This document shows, piece by piece, positions 19,654 through 32,146 of a stretch of 64,000 nt of DNA. This DNA is from Callipepla californica brunnescens. Lineage: Eukaryota; Chordata; Aves; Galliformes; Odontophoridae. The notes beneath the pieces were generated by a model, which worked only from the letters and a program-made list of their open reading frames with translations, searched no databases and was not told where the DNA came from. The first letter of the stretch is position 1, and the number at the start of each line of letters is the position of its first letter. The stretch spans positions 2,666,001 through 2,730,000 of the forward strand of contig JALIRH010000008.1 in assembly GCA_023055505.1 (NCBI GenBank), read 5' to 3'. A program made the position numbers and the translations under genes.

Positions 19654-21880
19654 GTAAGTACCGATGTTCGGTGCTTCCGGTGCCGGAGGGTTCATCCCGT
19701 CCGCGATTCGCCGGCGGACAAAAGCTCCCTCCGATCTCGGCACGACGGCGGCTGTCGTGGCGGGGCCAGCGGTGCTCGCCCGGCTTTCCCGTGTTGCCGC
19801 ACCTGCGGTGCTGGAGGGCCTCTCCCGTCCCCCTGCGCCCCGAGCAGCTTTCTCCTCGTGTAGCGAGTTTCCATCCATCCGCAGGCGACAAAGTTATCCA
19901 GTGCGTTTCTGTGGTGCGATCCATCGGGCGGTTGGAAGAAACCACTGGATCCCAAGGCCGTGTCAAGAAGTTCCTGTGGAACCAGAGGCCCCTTGGTTTT
20001 CTCTCCCTGGCAGTGCTGTGTTGAGTTGTTGGTGGGCACTGCAAGGAAGCGCTGCTCGTTGGGCCAGGCTCTGCAGCACAGCCACCCTGCGGCATGGCGA
20101 CAGTGGGGAACAGGAGTGGGGAGCTGGATCCGGGGCTGTGCTGCAGCAGGCAGGGTGCGACTGGCAGGGTTGCTCAAGCAATGGACTCTCTGATGGGTTT
20201 ACTGCAGCAGGAGGTAGCGGTGGGGGTGCAGAGCATCTCCCCAGCACGTGGCAGCTCCTGGTCTCCACTGCTTCCATGTATCCCATTGATGTGGCCAAGC
20301 CTCCGTGTGCATCCATGTGATGGTTCCCAGAGCAGCTGGTATCCAGAGCCCTGTGGCAGAGGTCTCCACACTGCACAGGAGATAAGCTGCTGTCTCTGTA
20401 GCCTGTCCTTCATGTTGCATACATTTTATAGCACGCCTGCTGAGTCCACAGCGCACCTCCTGAGAGCTGGGGAGGTTTATGAACATTAAATATTTGATGC
20501 CTCGTCAAAATGAGAAGCTCAGGATGTTTAGGGGTGAATATTTCTGATTGGAAAGTCCCCTTTCCTGAGGGAGAATATGCACCTCAGATTTGTTTTCCTG
20601 CTCGTTCCCTTTGTTGCACAGGCTCACTGCACTATGAGGTTTGCTGACGTTTCAAATACAATTTTAGTAGGCAGCTGAGCCTGGTGGGAGAGAAACAATT
20701 GTGATGACTTACTAAGGGAAGTCCTATTGCTGGGATAAGAACATACCTTCATCGTAACATTTGTAAATGGTGTTCTAGAGAGATGCAAAAAGACTCAGAC
20801 ACCCCCCTGAAGATCAGGAAATTCTGTAGGTAACACAAGGCACGCTGAGAGCAGCAAACACACAATTCTCCTGTTGATTCTGTTCTGGTTATAGCGATAC
20901 ACAGTTTCTTTCTTTTCCAAACACTTGGTTACTTTTGGTGTGCAGTAGGTGATCAGAATGCAGAAACCTCCCTTTGTTCCTCCAAGAGCTTTAGAGAACA
21001 CTGTGACCATACATTGCAACTTTTCAGTGTGAAAATGTGCTCCCTGAGGCAAGCATTGGTTCAGGGAGATCCCTCCTTGCCTTCAGGATAAGGTGAGCAC
21101 CCCTTGCAGCTTGAGAGAGCTGAGGAGGAGCTGCAGAGGGGCACTTCTGTCCATCTTCAGACTTAGCTCTGATTTTGTAGCTTCCTCCCAGTTCCTGATG
21201 AGCCTTGCTGGATGCCTCAGTGCAGATGATGGTTTCACCACTTGCCAGCTTGTGTGTATGAGAGAGCAGCCAGTAACTGAGGTCCTTAGTTGATGTCACG
21301 AGGACCTCTGGTTGTGACAATTTGGCAAGCTGTTTTGTTTGCATCTCTGTAGGAAGTCTTGTAAAATGCTTTTTAATAGTAACAGTGTGCTTGAAATAGA
21401 CATTCTTTGCCAAGACATCCTTGCTGAGTCCAGGCTGTATCACCTATCCCAGATTGAAACATGCTTCAGTATAAACTTTGTCCGTTTTGATTATGAGATC
21501 TCAGGAGCACTTTTGTACTGGAAGAAAACGTTCCCTTACGAGGGACAGGCAAAGAGGGTGTGCTGCTCAGCATCCCCTGGGCCAGCTGGAAGGAGAGTTG
21601 TTTTGGTGGCTCCCCAAACCAGTGCTCTGTTAGCAGCACGGGGCAGCATGCAGGCAGCTGCGTGCCTTGCTGAGCAGGAGTTCACCACAGTAAGTGCCAT
21701 TTATTCTGTGAATAAATGAGCCTGTGTTCTGCGACCACATGGCACGCTGGTGCAGTGCTGGCGGGTTAGCTGAGGGGAAACAGCACTGCTTTGGCTCTTA
21801 AGAGAAAAGCATTCTTTGCGGAGGTGTGCAGGATGAGATCTGTGTGTCAGACGCGTTCCTAAACGTCGGGTAATTTCTGC

Positions 21881-21891
21881 AATAAAATAAA
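21881..21891 (+). terminator. overlapping AATAAA hexamers in STAG1 intron 1
   Basis: AATAAAATAAA contains two overlapping poly(A) hexamers, followed about 25-45 bases later by a T/GT-rich stretch (gatgttgttgttttttt). This is a plausible intronic polyadenylation site 2.2 kb after the proposed first exon. Confidence 0.3.
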
Positions 21892-21959
21892 ATAATAACT
21901 ATCCATCTTGGATGCATGATGTTGTTGTTTTTTTAATGGTAGAGAGTAGCATGTGTTAT

Positions 21960-21998
21960 GGGTTTTGTAAACCCCTCCCCCCTCCCGTGGGGGTTTCC
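21960..21998 (+). repeat. overlapping inverted repeats
   Basis: GGGTTT (21960-21965) pairs with AAACCC (21969-21974) across a three-base loop. The same AAACCCC arm can instead pair with GGGGTTT about 15 bases later, giving two competing hairpins. Function unknown; it may be the edge of an old repeat. Confidence 0.5.
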
Positions 21999-22337
21999 TT
22001 CTCCTTTATAGGGCAGGAATCCCGTAGGAGCGGGAAGATACCCATGTGTTAGCGTTTAAGAGTGGAAACTAAAACTTCATCTGCAAATGACTGATGAATT
22101 CCAACCTAAGTGAGTAAGAAGCATGCAGGCTTTGCACCGCTGTTCCTAGCTGTGCTCACCAGGGCTACGGGAACTGCTGGTGTGGGTGGAATTGCACAAG
22201 ATGGTCGAGCTGACGTGACAGCCTGCTGCAGCTCCAGGAGGCCCCTTCCCCCCATGAGGCTGTGTGTCTGTGTTGTGCCTTCATTCCCATGTGGCCGCAG
22301 CGGTGCTCCTAAGAGAGCCGGTGCGCGTTCCATTGGT

Positions 22338-22457
22338 GCCTATGGCCATCCTACCATTCCAAGGTGCCATCTTGTCTCTCTTCTCTAGCTAAGCAGGTGG
22401 GGGGTGGGTTTAGAACTTGGAAGGGAGACCCCTGGGGAACAGTGGGAGCTGTAGGGC
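22338..22457 (+). pseudogene. 5S rRNA-like pseudogene
   Basis: Exactly 120 bases that align end to end with vertebrate 5S rRNA. The start (GCCTATGGCCATCCTACC) and end (GAGCTGTAGGGC) fit, the internal box A region AGCTAAGCAGG is identical, and box C is GGAAGGGAGACC. About a third of positions differ, mostly in the 21-50 and 61-70 regions, and small compensating gaps lie near positions 73 and 93. It cannot be a working rRNA gene. It may be a retrocopied 5S pseudogene or the 5S-derived head of an amniote SINE. A second partial box C (cttggacgggagac) lies at 22473-22486. Confidence 0.75.
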
Positions 22458-22515
22458 AGCGCCTGCTTGGAGCTTGGACGGGAGACAAGTTGGGCAGCCA
22501 GGATGCCATAGCTTG

Positions 22516-22605
22516 TTTTCTTCCTTCCCCTTTCCCTTCCCTATACCTTCCCTTACCCCTTCCCCTTTCTCCTTCCCCTACACTCTTCCTCTTCCCCTAT
22601 CCCTG
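22516..22605 (+). repeat. polypyrimidine tract
   Basis: About 90 bases of almost pure C/T (repeated ttcccctttcccttccc units), directly after the 5S-like copy. It is a candidate triplex or H-DNA former, and a length-variable simple repeat. Confidence 0.8.
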
Positions 22606-24146
22606 CGTGGCTTCTTTGGTGTCTCATCATGTAACTTTGTTTCCCTGCAGCCTTGCTTTAGTGGAAGGATACGTGGGAAAGGGAATTGAAGAATGTCCTT
22701 TAGGAAGTAACGAGAGCATATATTCTGGGATTTCTGTTGGTGCTTTGAAGGGTAGAGCTCTGGTGTCACGGAATGAAAGCCCTGCTGGGTGGCTGCTGTG
22801 TGCACTCTGTACTTTGGGGTGGCTGTGGAGTTGGGAACGCCTTGTCTTTGAGTCGCAGCATCCGTTACTGCCACAGCCATTAAAGCTGGTGGAACACACT
22901 GCGTTCGTTGGTATGTCATGCTTTTCTGATTTCTCGTTACTGTCTGTGGATTTGGTCTGTCGGTGACCAGGTAGAGCATTCGGAAGGAGGAGACAAGGAT
23001 ATCAGTGAGGAGAGAGAATCCAAGGAGGCAAAAACCCTATACCACCACAAATGTGCGTCAGCTGTAGCTGCTTTACCTCATGGACACTTTGTGTTCTCTC
23101 GGTAAATGAGTTTTTATGAAGCTGCTGAAGTTTGAAGGCTCCTGTTAAAACCTTCAGAGTGTTTTCTTCGAGGCTTCTGCCAGGGCCTCATCCGTGAGGA
23201 TCACCAGACCTCCTGTGGGAATGCTGTCACTCGCTGGAGATGTCCATTGCCTTTGTGCAGAGCTTGGAGTCTGCTTGGATACACCACCTGCATTTCCCTC
23301 GCTAGATTCTGAGGCACTGCTTGGTTATGTCACTGATGTTGATTTTATTGTAAAACCAGCAGCTGAGAATAACCCTTTCAACTCTCACTTGGTCATAAAT
23401 GTTTTCAGCAGACAACTCCTTTGTTGCATCTCCCTCAAACAGCTTCCTTGACCTGAAGTCATGCTTTGGTAACACCCATGTCTGCAGCTTAACCATTGTA
23501 TCTGCCTTTGTCCTGAAGGCAACGTGTTGCTCCTTTGTAAGCCCTGTTTGCATTCAAGCTCCTGACACAAGATAATGACCCTCAGTGACGGTCATCACAA
23601 AAAGCATTCATTGTGTGGGACAAACGGAACTGATGTGTAGTTCCCCAGTTGTGATCTCTTTACCTACAGACTGCTGAACAGCACGCAGCCTTTGCTCGAT
23701 GATACAAGGCACAGCTGTGTTCTGAGAGCCATTCTGTGCCTGTGAGCTCCTGCTCTGATGATATGGCAGAGCTGCCTGAATGGAGCCTTGGGTTGAGTAG
23801 ACCAAGACGAAGAGCACGCCGGCGGAAGGTCAGAAATGATCTGGATATCGTTTTTTTCGCCAAGCTTTCCTACAGCAACCAAGGCCAAAACGTTAACACT
23901 TAGGGAACAGCTCTGTTATTTTTGCTCTCCATTCAGTGTAGATTCTGCAGTAGGGAATTAGCTGCTGGTCGTTAGTTTTTGTTGTTTTTTTTTTTTTACC
24001 ACTTGTGGTGAAAGGTGTGAGAGCCCTGCTCTCACAGGCACTGCACATCCCTGCATCAGGCTCGGAGCTGCAGGCTGATTATGTTACTACAGAAAATATT
24101 CAAATTAATCCCTCAATATGAGATAAAGGCGCTTTTATTTGCCACT

Positions 24147-24163
24147 TTTTTTTTTTTTTTTTA
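24147..24163 (+). repeat. poly-T run
   Basis: Homopolymer T run in intron 1; no adjacent processed gene copy was recognised. Confidence 0.8.
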
Positions 24164-27100
24164 ATTTAAGTGTTTCACTGGGAAAATTCTGCTGAGTTTC
24201 CCTGCTTTGGAGACAGGAGCTGCTCCACTGTGTGGCTTTCACGTGATAGGTGCAAATTGTTACTGCCAGTAAATGCATCCCTGAAGTGACCAGAGTATAA
24301 GCACCTGCAAAATAGTGAGTGCTAGCTTGGTAGAGGCCATGAGATAGGTTCTTCAGAGCAGATCTTTGCTTAGCAGATTTCATCTTTGTGCGGCTTTTAC
24401 AGAAAGAACAGCTTGTGCCTGCCTCCTGAGAGTAACTAAACTGTATCCTTCCAGTGTTGTCAGGAAGGATGGGGCCATGACACACACCAGTCTGCTGTGC
24501 TGTAAACGCAAGGCATCCCCTGAGCACCGCACTGCACTGTCTTAAACATAAGCTCCAGGGTTGGGAAGCAAGGCTCTGAGCTCTCTGACTTAAGTTCTCA
24601 CCACCAGTCAGGTATCTGCTGTATTCACATTGCTTCCTAAGCGTGCAAACACAAATAGTTTTTCCCAACTTTGTTTGGGGGAGAGCGTTTGTTTTGGCTG
24701 AAGTCTTCCAGAGGAGCTTGGGCTACCAGCAGCACGGTGCAGTGAACATACGCAGCAGGGCACTGCTGTGCAGCACTCCAGTGGAGTGGGACATGCAAGA
24801 GCAGCACGCACTGCTTGCAGCCTTGCTGAGGGCTGGTGCGAGGATCAGAGCTGTTAGTGCTTCAGGGTGTGCTTAAAAGGCAAGCAGAAGTGACCGTGCA
24901 TAGAACTTGTCTGCTTTGCTGTGCTGAATGTCAGCGTGGCCGGGGAGCAGCCGGGTGATGCCGGTTGTTGGTGGCTCTAGTGCTGTTTAATTCTTTCAGT
25001 CTGAATATCCTGATTGTATGTGATGAGAAAAATGGAGGCCACCCTGCCTTCCCCACGTTCATTTCTTTACAACCTCTTGCCTTACTGCCCATTTCATCAG
25101 AATTTCCCTGTTTGCCAAGGCAGGTTTAACCTTGCAGTATGTTTTCGTGAAGATCCCTACTCAGGGTGTTGAAGTGGTTAACGGTTTCATGTAACATGCA
25201 ATCCTCTAGCAGCCTGCTTGCAAGCAGAGACCTAGGCTCCTGTTTTGTTTTGCAGTTGTTTCCCTCCAGAAGCCTTAGTTTGCTTTCAGAGTGTTGCAGA
25301 ACACTTATCAGACACAACTCCATTCTCAGACCAGAGTATGCTCCAATGAGAAGGATATTCCATGCAGATTGGAAGCTTTTTTTTCTCTGTATCTTTGAAG
25401 CTTTATCTAATGAGAGAACAGTGACTGGGGAGACTATTAACATCTGTTCCTGTCCAGTTATTCTGCTTTTTAATATTCTCACTGGTTGTCCATGTTGCTG
25501 GCATTGCCAAATGCGCGTTGTGCTTACAGCTGCTAGGAGATGTGGAAACTGCAGCATCCTGAGATCTATCTAGTGCCATGCCCTTATTGTAAGGACAGGC
25601 TGTATGGAGTGGTTCTTCATTTACTTCTACTTCATGGCTCTTCCTGGGCATTCTTTGTTCTGGGACAGTACTGAGCACCAACACGAAAGGGGAGACCTTG
25701 GGTTAGCCTCTTGCTGTGTCCTGGGGGAAGGTCACTGGCCATGTTCTTGACAGGTGATTGTCTAATCTCTTAATTGCTGGGAATTCCACTGCATTTCTTG
25801 AGCAGATTATTCCAGTGCTTTATATTTTCACTGCTTCCATTTGGATGCTGTTGCCTGACGCAGTTGTCTGTTGTTTGGTTAGCCACATCCTTCAATATTC
25901 ATGAGGAGTGAAGAGAGGCTGCCCTGTTTGCTCAGAGTTAAGCTTCTGAAGGCATATATGGAACGTTGGCTTCTCTGCATCCTTTGATTTCAAATGCTGT
26001 TTTTGTTTTTTTTTTGTTACTATAAATTGGTGCAAATCCCTATGACTACCTCTGACAACACAGAAAGAGGATTTACTTTATTGTGGCGAAAGTATAATAG
26101 CGCCTTTAACAGGAGGAAAAAAAAATGGGAAAGTGAAAGAAAATATATATGCAAAAAAAGTGTGAAAGGGGTTTTAATGGGAACATTTAATGGGAATATA
26201 GTCTCCAGTTTTAAGGTCTTCCTCTAAAATGTGCCTGGGAAGCAGCTGTCTTCCAGCACTGAGTGTGTGCAGCTCTTATCTCTTTCATGCTGGAGGCCTG
26301 CCTTCATACCAGTGGGTATGTCCTGAGCCTCAAAGCAAATCTTTCAGTTATGTCTTAATTAAGAACGTTTATTTAATAACTATTCGGGTCCCAGCTTCTT
26401 CAAATAACACTATTTGTTTCCCATCCATGTGTAATCTTAAATGAATTAGTTCAGATGCAGTTTAGAATTGGTACTGTGTAATGGTGCATGTAGGATGAGC
26501 TGGTACTTAGATTTCGTTCATCTTTATTTTGAAATTGTCTCTTAATGTGTCTACAAGATACGTTTTCTTTGGGCTACTGATGGAGATGAAAAGTTAGATT
26601 TACAGTGATACTGTTTGGTGCTTTTTAGGCTCTCCTGGCTTCTGTTCATGTTGTAGATTTATACTGATGACCGTGCCCGATGGTCTTTTAGAGCATGTTT
26701 GTTCTGGGTTGGGGTTTTCCCACCTCTTTATCTTACTGGGTGGCAATCGGTGCTGTCACCTTTGCTGCCCTCCTGTCACCCGTGTGTCATCCTGTGACGG
26801 ATTAGCCCTGTCCCTCTGCCTAGGAGCACAAGGGCTGCTGCAGGCCTGGCCTCTGGTGGGGAAGCACCTCTGTGCAGCTCTCATGTAACAGGGGTGGATG
26901 TTATAGGGTTCCCCTGGCTGTTGTGACGCTGTCTGCCTATGCAGAATCATCACCAGCCTCTGCAGCTGCTCTGGTTTTTTCTGGATGAATTTGGATTTCC
27001 TTAGCAGTCGGATTGACAGCAGATGAAGGAGCCTTTCAGTAGTGAAAAATCCGAGGTGACAGTGATTGAAGCAGCTTCCTTTCCTCCATCTGTGCTCTTT

Positions 27101-27886
27101 GTTACGCGGCGGCTCCCAGCAGCGTTTCACTCTGTGTGTTCAGGGGTGGTTGTTAGTAAAGGCATGTTGGAAGACAGGTACCTCTGTGAGTTAAAGAGCA
27201 GTTTGTGGTCAGATGTGTAATAATTGTGATAGTGAGGTTTGTCTGGAGGTGGGAAAGCAGCTGGCTTTGTGCTCCTCTACTGTGGCTTCAGTGTAATGGG
27301 GCTTTGTTCTGTAAGTGAGCGTTTTCCTAGGTGCAGCAGCATGTGGTACAGGAGCAAAAGGCTTCTCCATTCACCTGGCTGTTCTCCTGAGAATCTGAAT
27401 TTCTTTATTTGCTGCAACTCGGAGGCCAGTGGTACTTTATTCTTCTGAAGTACAGCTCATATTATGTCACTTACCTTTCCAACACGTTTAATAGATAGTC
27501 AGAAGAACAATCAAGAAGATTAATCAACCTCTATTTTACTTTCCCTTCTCAGAGCCCTCAGTTACCCAAGGCAAAAAGGAAAAGTCAGATGCCCTCTGAC
27601 TCCTTGACAGAGTTGTATGTTACGCTGTACCTTCATGTGTTTGCTTCAAAAGCCATTCATCTTTTGCTCTGCTTTCATGAACACAGTGCACAATTCCACT
27701 GCCAGTGCATCTTCTGCTCTGTTCTGTTTCGACTGAAGAGAATCTGTTCCCTGTTCAAGCTCCAGAACTGTTTCCTGCTCCTCCAAAGGGTTTTCCCAGT
27801 GGCTGTGTCTGAGTAATCAATCAATAGGCTTGGTGAGTCCATTGATCGGTAAGTCAGTCCTAATAATTGGCAAATTCCCACCTTCA

Positions 27887-27909
27887 GAAAAAAAAAGAAA
27901 GAAAGAAAG
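27887..27909 (+). repeat. A-rich (GAAA)n simple repeat
   Basis: An A run followed by four GAAA units; simple tandem repeat. Confidence 0.85.
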
Positions 27910-29765
27910 CTGGTGCTTGTGTGTCCCTAACTTGAAGCTTCTCACTGGGAAGAAAGATGTTTAAGAAAAAGAAAGGCAGAGTGGAGTGGAACAGCAGCCA
28001 GCTGGAAGCAGCAGCTGGAAGAGCAAGCATGGGGAATGGCAGCTTGAATAGAACTTCTTGCCTTGACAGCAGAGAAGTGGATGTTCTGGTGCGGGGAGCA
28101 AGAATCTCACCAGCTTGCCAACCAACTGCTCTGCCCCAGGTCCCTTCTGGGCCAACTGGTGTTGTCCTTGTGATTCTAAGGATCCATTCTCCCCTGTGAG
28201 CTGTATGACAAAGGCACCAATACTCTGCTCAGAAAAGCAGTCAGACTTCAGATGTTCCTTTTGGTATTACCTTGGGCTTGTCACGACACCAGTTTGTTGA
28301 TTTCAGGAGGCCGTTTTATACTTGGAAGCTGAAATTTACCACAGTAATCATCTTCTCCTCCATCTCCTTGTAAGGCAGGCTAATTTTAGCAAGTCTGGGC
28401 ATTGGCATGTAGATTAAAAATGAAATATTGTGTTAGAGAACAGTCAATAATAAACACCCTTTTAAATGTTCCTGTACAAATAAAAAGAAGTATTTCAAAT
28501 TCTCCTAGTAGAGAGCTGTACTGTCCGCGTGTTCAGGTTCTCCTTTTTCTGATGAATTACATTCAGAGCTTTTTTTCCTTTAGCATTTCATCTGATAATC
28601 CACTTCTCCCACATGTTTCTGTTGTCGTGTGAAGGAGGTCAGTGCCTACTTACAGTGACAACCTTTGTCAATTGTGTCTGCCCAAATTGCATTCTCATGT
28701 TCAAGTATTCTTCTGGCTTCAAGGAACACATGGGTGCTCCTGCTGCAGCAATGCTTCCACCTGCTTGCTGGTGGAATGAATCACTGCTCTCTCCCTCCTT
28801 TGTGGAATAACCAAAAACTGATGGGTGAAGGCTTTTGTACCCATTGGTACTGACGCTTGTTAAGCTCAGAACATGAGTTCCTTAGTTTTGCTCCCTGAAT
28901 GCTGGTGAGATGTTCTCAGCTTCAGCATGGGAAACGTTGATGTAACTAATGACTGCCTGACTTGGCTTTCTCTTGATCTGTCCAGCGTATCCAGAACGGG
29001 AAGATGGCTATACTGACTGCAGTTAATTTCTGAATAAAACACGAGGACTGAAGTGCTGAAGAACTCCCTGAATTCTGGCTGCAGGGGAGGGCTGAGTGCT
29101 CAGCATGGCTGGGGTTTGCTGGCGTTGTTGGGATGGTTGGCATTAAAACAGATTTTTCATTAAAAGCTGCAGCTCTAGCACACGGACATGAGCCTTTGGA
29201 AGTATTGATCTGTGCTCTATCCCTGTGGTGACTGCCTGCATCATCTGCAAGTGGAGAAGGCCTTTCAGTCTTACTACAGGAGAGTGGCAACTTAATTACA
29301 TCGCCTTGATGTGAAGTGGTGAACGTGATAGAAATGCATATAAAGTGTGCCATATTAGTGTCCTTCTTCTTGACCAGTTGTCTGTTTGTTAGCTGGTGTA
29401 ATGCGAACTGTGTTACTGGGAGGGCTTGGGCTCTTCCTGAGTAGTATAAAACCAATGAGAGAACTAGTTACATGTGTTAGTGAAACAAACCAGATTGAGG
29501 AAAGAACAAGACTAGCCCCACCTAAATGGTGAGCAAGCCCCTGGAGAAGGCAGGCACGGTGCTGAGATGGCATGTTGTGTCAGATCTGCTGATGGTACTC
29601 TTCCCTGCAAAGTTAAGTCCGTTCTGGTTTGCATGGTATGTGCCAAAAATAGAGAGTTTCGGAAATCAGTTTCATACCATTTTTTTCTCACTGAAAAGAT
29701 ATCAAGAGGAGAAAAAAAAAAAAGCCATGGGAGCTCAAATGTGGTAAAACCTAGTAGAGAATTGT

Positions 29766-29787
29766 GGTTTGTTTGTTTGTTTGTTTT
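29766..29787 (+). repeat. (GTTT)n microsatellite
   Basis: About five tandem GTTT units. Confidence 0.85.
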
Positions 29788-30798
29788 CTCTAAATGGGCA
29801 GTTAACCCCAAATTCTGTGGGAGTTTGATATTCAGGAGTTCCCAGTGCTTAGGGAGGTGTGCTGTTTTCAACACTTGTATCTTAAAACACCGCAGTCGCT
29901 CTGAGCACAGAGCAAAGCTGGGTTTTACCCTGCAGGTAAGGAAGGTGCCCAGGATGAGCAGTAATCCTAAAGGGGTTAATTCCAAAAGGATGAACCCTTT
30001 TAGGGTCTCTTTAGCAGTATCAGGAGCCAGTATAGCTCAAAGCCAGTGATGGAAATGGCTGTAGAGCTGCCCAGCTTTCAAAGCACGCCTTTTTCTCACT
30101 GCCTCTCGCAGGCAGCAGGAGGCCAGCGGGCAGGCTGTCATGCCTGTTTGTGTCTGGAGGTGCCCAGAGGTATTGGTTCCATCTGTAACATGTTTTGTTA
30201 GAGATTTTACAGCCACACATTACAGTATATCCATGTTGAAAAACATTTAGAAAGCAAGGGAAGAATGTTATAATGGTTGGAAGAGATGCTGCTGAGTTAA
30301 AGAATAAAAGGTGAGATTCCTCTTGGCGTTTCTCCCAGCCAGAGACTCGGAATTGATTAGAGCAGTATTGGATTTGAACTACGTAATTAATGAATGATGA
30401 AAAGGCCCACAAGCAATTTGGGTAGTATTGAACACGAGCTGTATAATGAAGTAGGGAGGTGAGCTCAACCACATTAAATGGGAGGACCTGTCACATCTGT
30501 AATATTACAAAGCTGTTCTGGTATTGGAATTATCTGCAGCGGCAGAGTACTCAAATTCAGAATATTAAGCAGAAAAACTTTTGAATGAGCCAAATGTTAA
30601 AATAGCCTCAATAAAAATCTGATTCTTTGGAAGTTTATAAAAGCTCTAAGCACTGACTAAGGACTCTCTTTTGTATCATCCATAAAGTTGTGTGCGGAGA
30701 AATCCTGCTGCAGCCTGTGAGAGGAAGTGCAAAAGGAGAATCTGCTTTGAAATTCTTGGTAACGTCTCTCCGTTGGATTCAGTTAAATAGCTATGAAA

Positions 30799-30821
30799 CA
30801 TGAAACTGGGCTAGTTTCATG
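30799..30821 (+). repeat. perfect 9-bp hairpin
   Basis: CATGAAACT, loop GGGCT, AGTTTCATG. Perfect stem, five-base loop. No terminator role is expected in a vertebrate intron. Confidence 0.7.
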
Positions 30822-32126
30822 CGTGGTATCGTTGGTGGTATTCTCATGTCCTTCCTAAAACTGGAGAAGATAATCCTTGGTACTTTTCTTTCCTTGTGTA
30901 CTTCTGTTGATGAGGGATTAAAAAATTATTGTTTGTTATGTATCTTTTGAGATTTTTTTCTGTTTTTGAGCTTCTGGCATCATGGTTGAGATGAAAGTTA
31001 GGCTTTTCTAACCGTTGAAGCAGCTTCCTTGTGGTCAGCTGGTGAAAGCAGTTTGGCACCCTGCTCTCGAGCTCTCCTTGCTGTGGCTGTCAGCTTGCTG
31101 CTGCCCAGAGAGCGGCAGCTCCCTGCAGGAGGTGAAGAGAAGCACAGTGTTGGTAGGGTCCGACTCCAGGGGTCCTTTCTGGTGCCTGGAGCTGCTCAGC
31201 CGAGCTGGAGGAGAAGGTCCAGAATATCCCTCCACTCTGATCAACCTGCACACCTTTGGATCAGCCCCAGCAGTAGCTGAGCAGCCACAGGGAAACAAGG
31301 AAAGCTGGCCAGGAGTTCCCTGCAATTTCTTCAGTAGTTCAGATCCTGTAGTGGGCTATTTTGGGAAATGAGTTGCATTATGTCACCTGGAAATACATTT
31401 TTCCAGAAAGCATTTCATATCTGCTTCTGAGCCATCAACCTCACTCCGTGCACTAAGGTAATTATTTGTCTTTTGTGTGGTGATGAGTTGAATTAGATAA
31501 GCAGGACAGCACCTTTCAGATTTACCACCAGCTTCTTTTCCTAGCTGCTTTTCACTGTTCCATTGATTGCAATCAGGGTTTTTCATTTACTTCTTACCAG
31601 GATGTGCCCCTTCCTGCTAAAAAATGTGGGTGCTTTTCCTGCAGCATGTGCACCATTGAGAACTGGGGCTGCTGCAGGAGACACTGATGGGTAAGCAGGT
31701 TTGTAGTGTACGGCTAAGGCAGTAGCCACGTTTAGCTGGGTAGTTTGTATAAGCACTGCTGCCTTTTTCCAATAATAAAGTTGTATATCAAATTCTGAGC
31801 GGTCCTAGCTCACTGTTAGTGTGCGTTCTCTTACGGAGTTTGAGTGCTCCCATTTGCTCTTGTTGAAACCTGAAGCAGGAAAATAAATGTTTTGTCATTG
31901 AACAAATCACACTGGAAATGCTTTAATTTGCTCTCAGTCACTCTTAAGTACTCACTGCATTTTCCTCAGTAAGTATTTCTCAGAAATAAGGGTATTAATT
32001 TAGTTGGCTTTCCCTCAAAGTATGGGAAAGTGCCTTTTGTTGTTACATGTAGCCATGTGAGTGAATGGTTTTTGCCTGGACTACTCAAATTCCCCATAAA
32101 ATAGTAGCTAGAGCTCTGAGAGCACC

Positions 32127-32146
32127 TGTGTGTGTGTGTGTGTGTG
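32127..32146 (+). repeat. (TG)10 microsatellite
   Basis: Ten uninterrupted TG dinucleotides; a likely polymorphic marker. Confidence 0.9.

Larger units (their letters stand above)
18020..19830. promoter_or_regulatory. CpG island, bidirectional SLC35G2/STAG1 promoter
   Basis: Very GC- and CpG-rich sequence between two head-to-head genes. Motifs in order: NRF1 palindrome GCGCATGCGC (18579-18588); palindromic E2F-type site TTTCGCGCGAAA (18594-18605); CTCF-type CCACCAGGGGGCGCC (18717-18731); inverted CCAAT (18762-18766); YY1-type AGATGGCGG (18784-18792). Further CCAAGATGG and GCCGCCATCT motifs lie at about 18973 and 19168. This is the usual make-up of a TATA-less, constitutive, growth-linked promoter. 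Long open frames across it on both strands are compositional. Confidence 0.8.

Noticed and set aside
17983..19878. Open frames of 631 codons (minus) and 545 codons (plus) across the second CpG island
   Set aside because: Low stop-codon frequency in very GC-rich DNA. The translations are Pro/Arg/Gly/Ala-rich with no domain, overlap each other and cross the promoter motifs.
24135..24668. 177-codon minus-strand open frame ending in poly-lysine
   Set aside because: The lysine end is just the T-run at 24147-24163 read in reverse; no known domain, and no target-site duplication or gene body indicating a processed copy.
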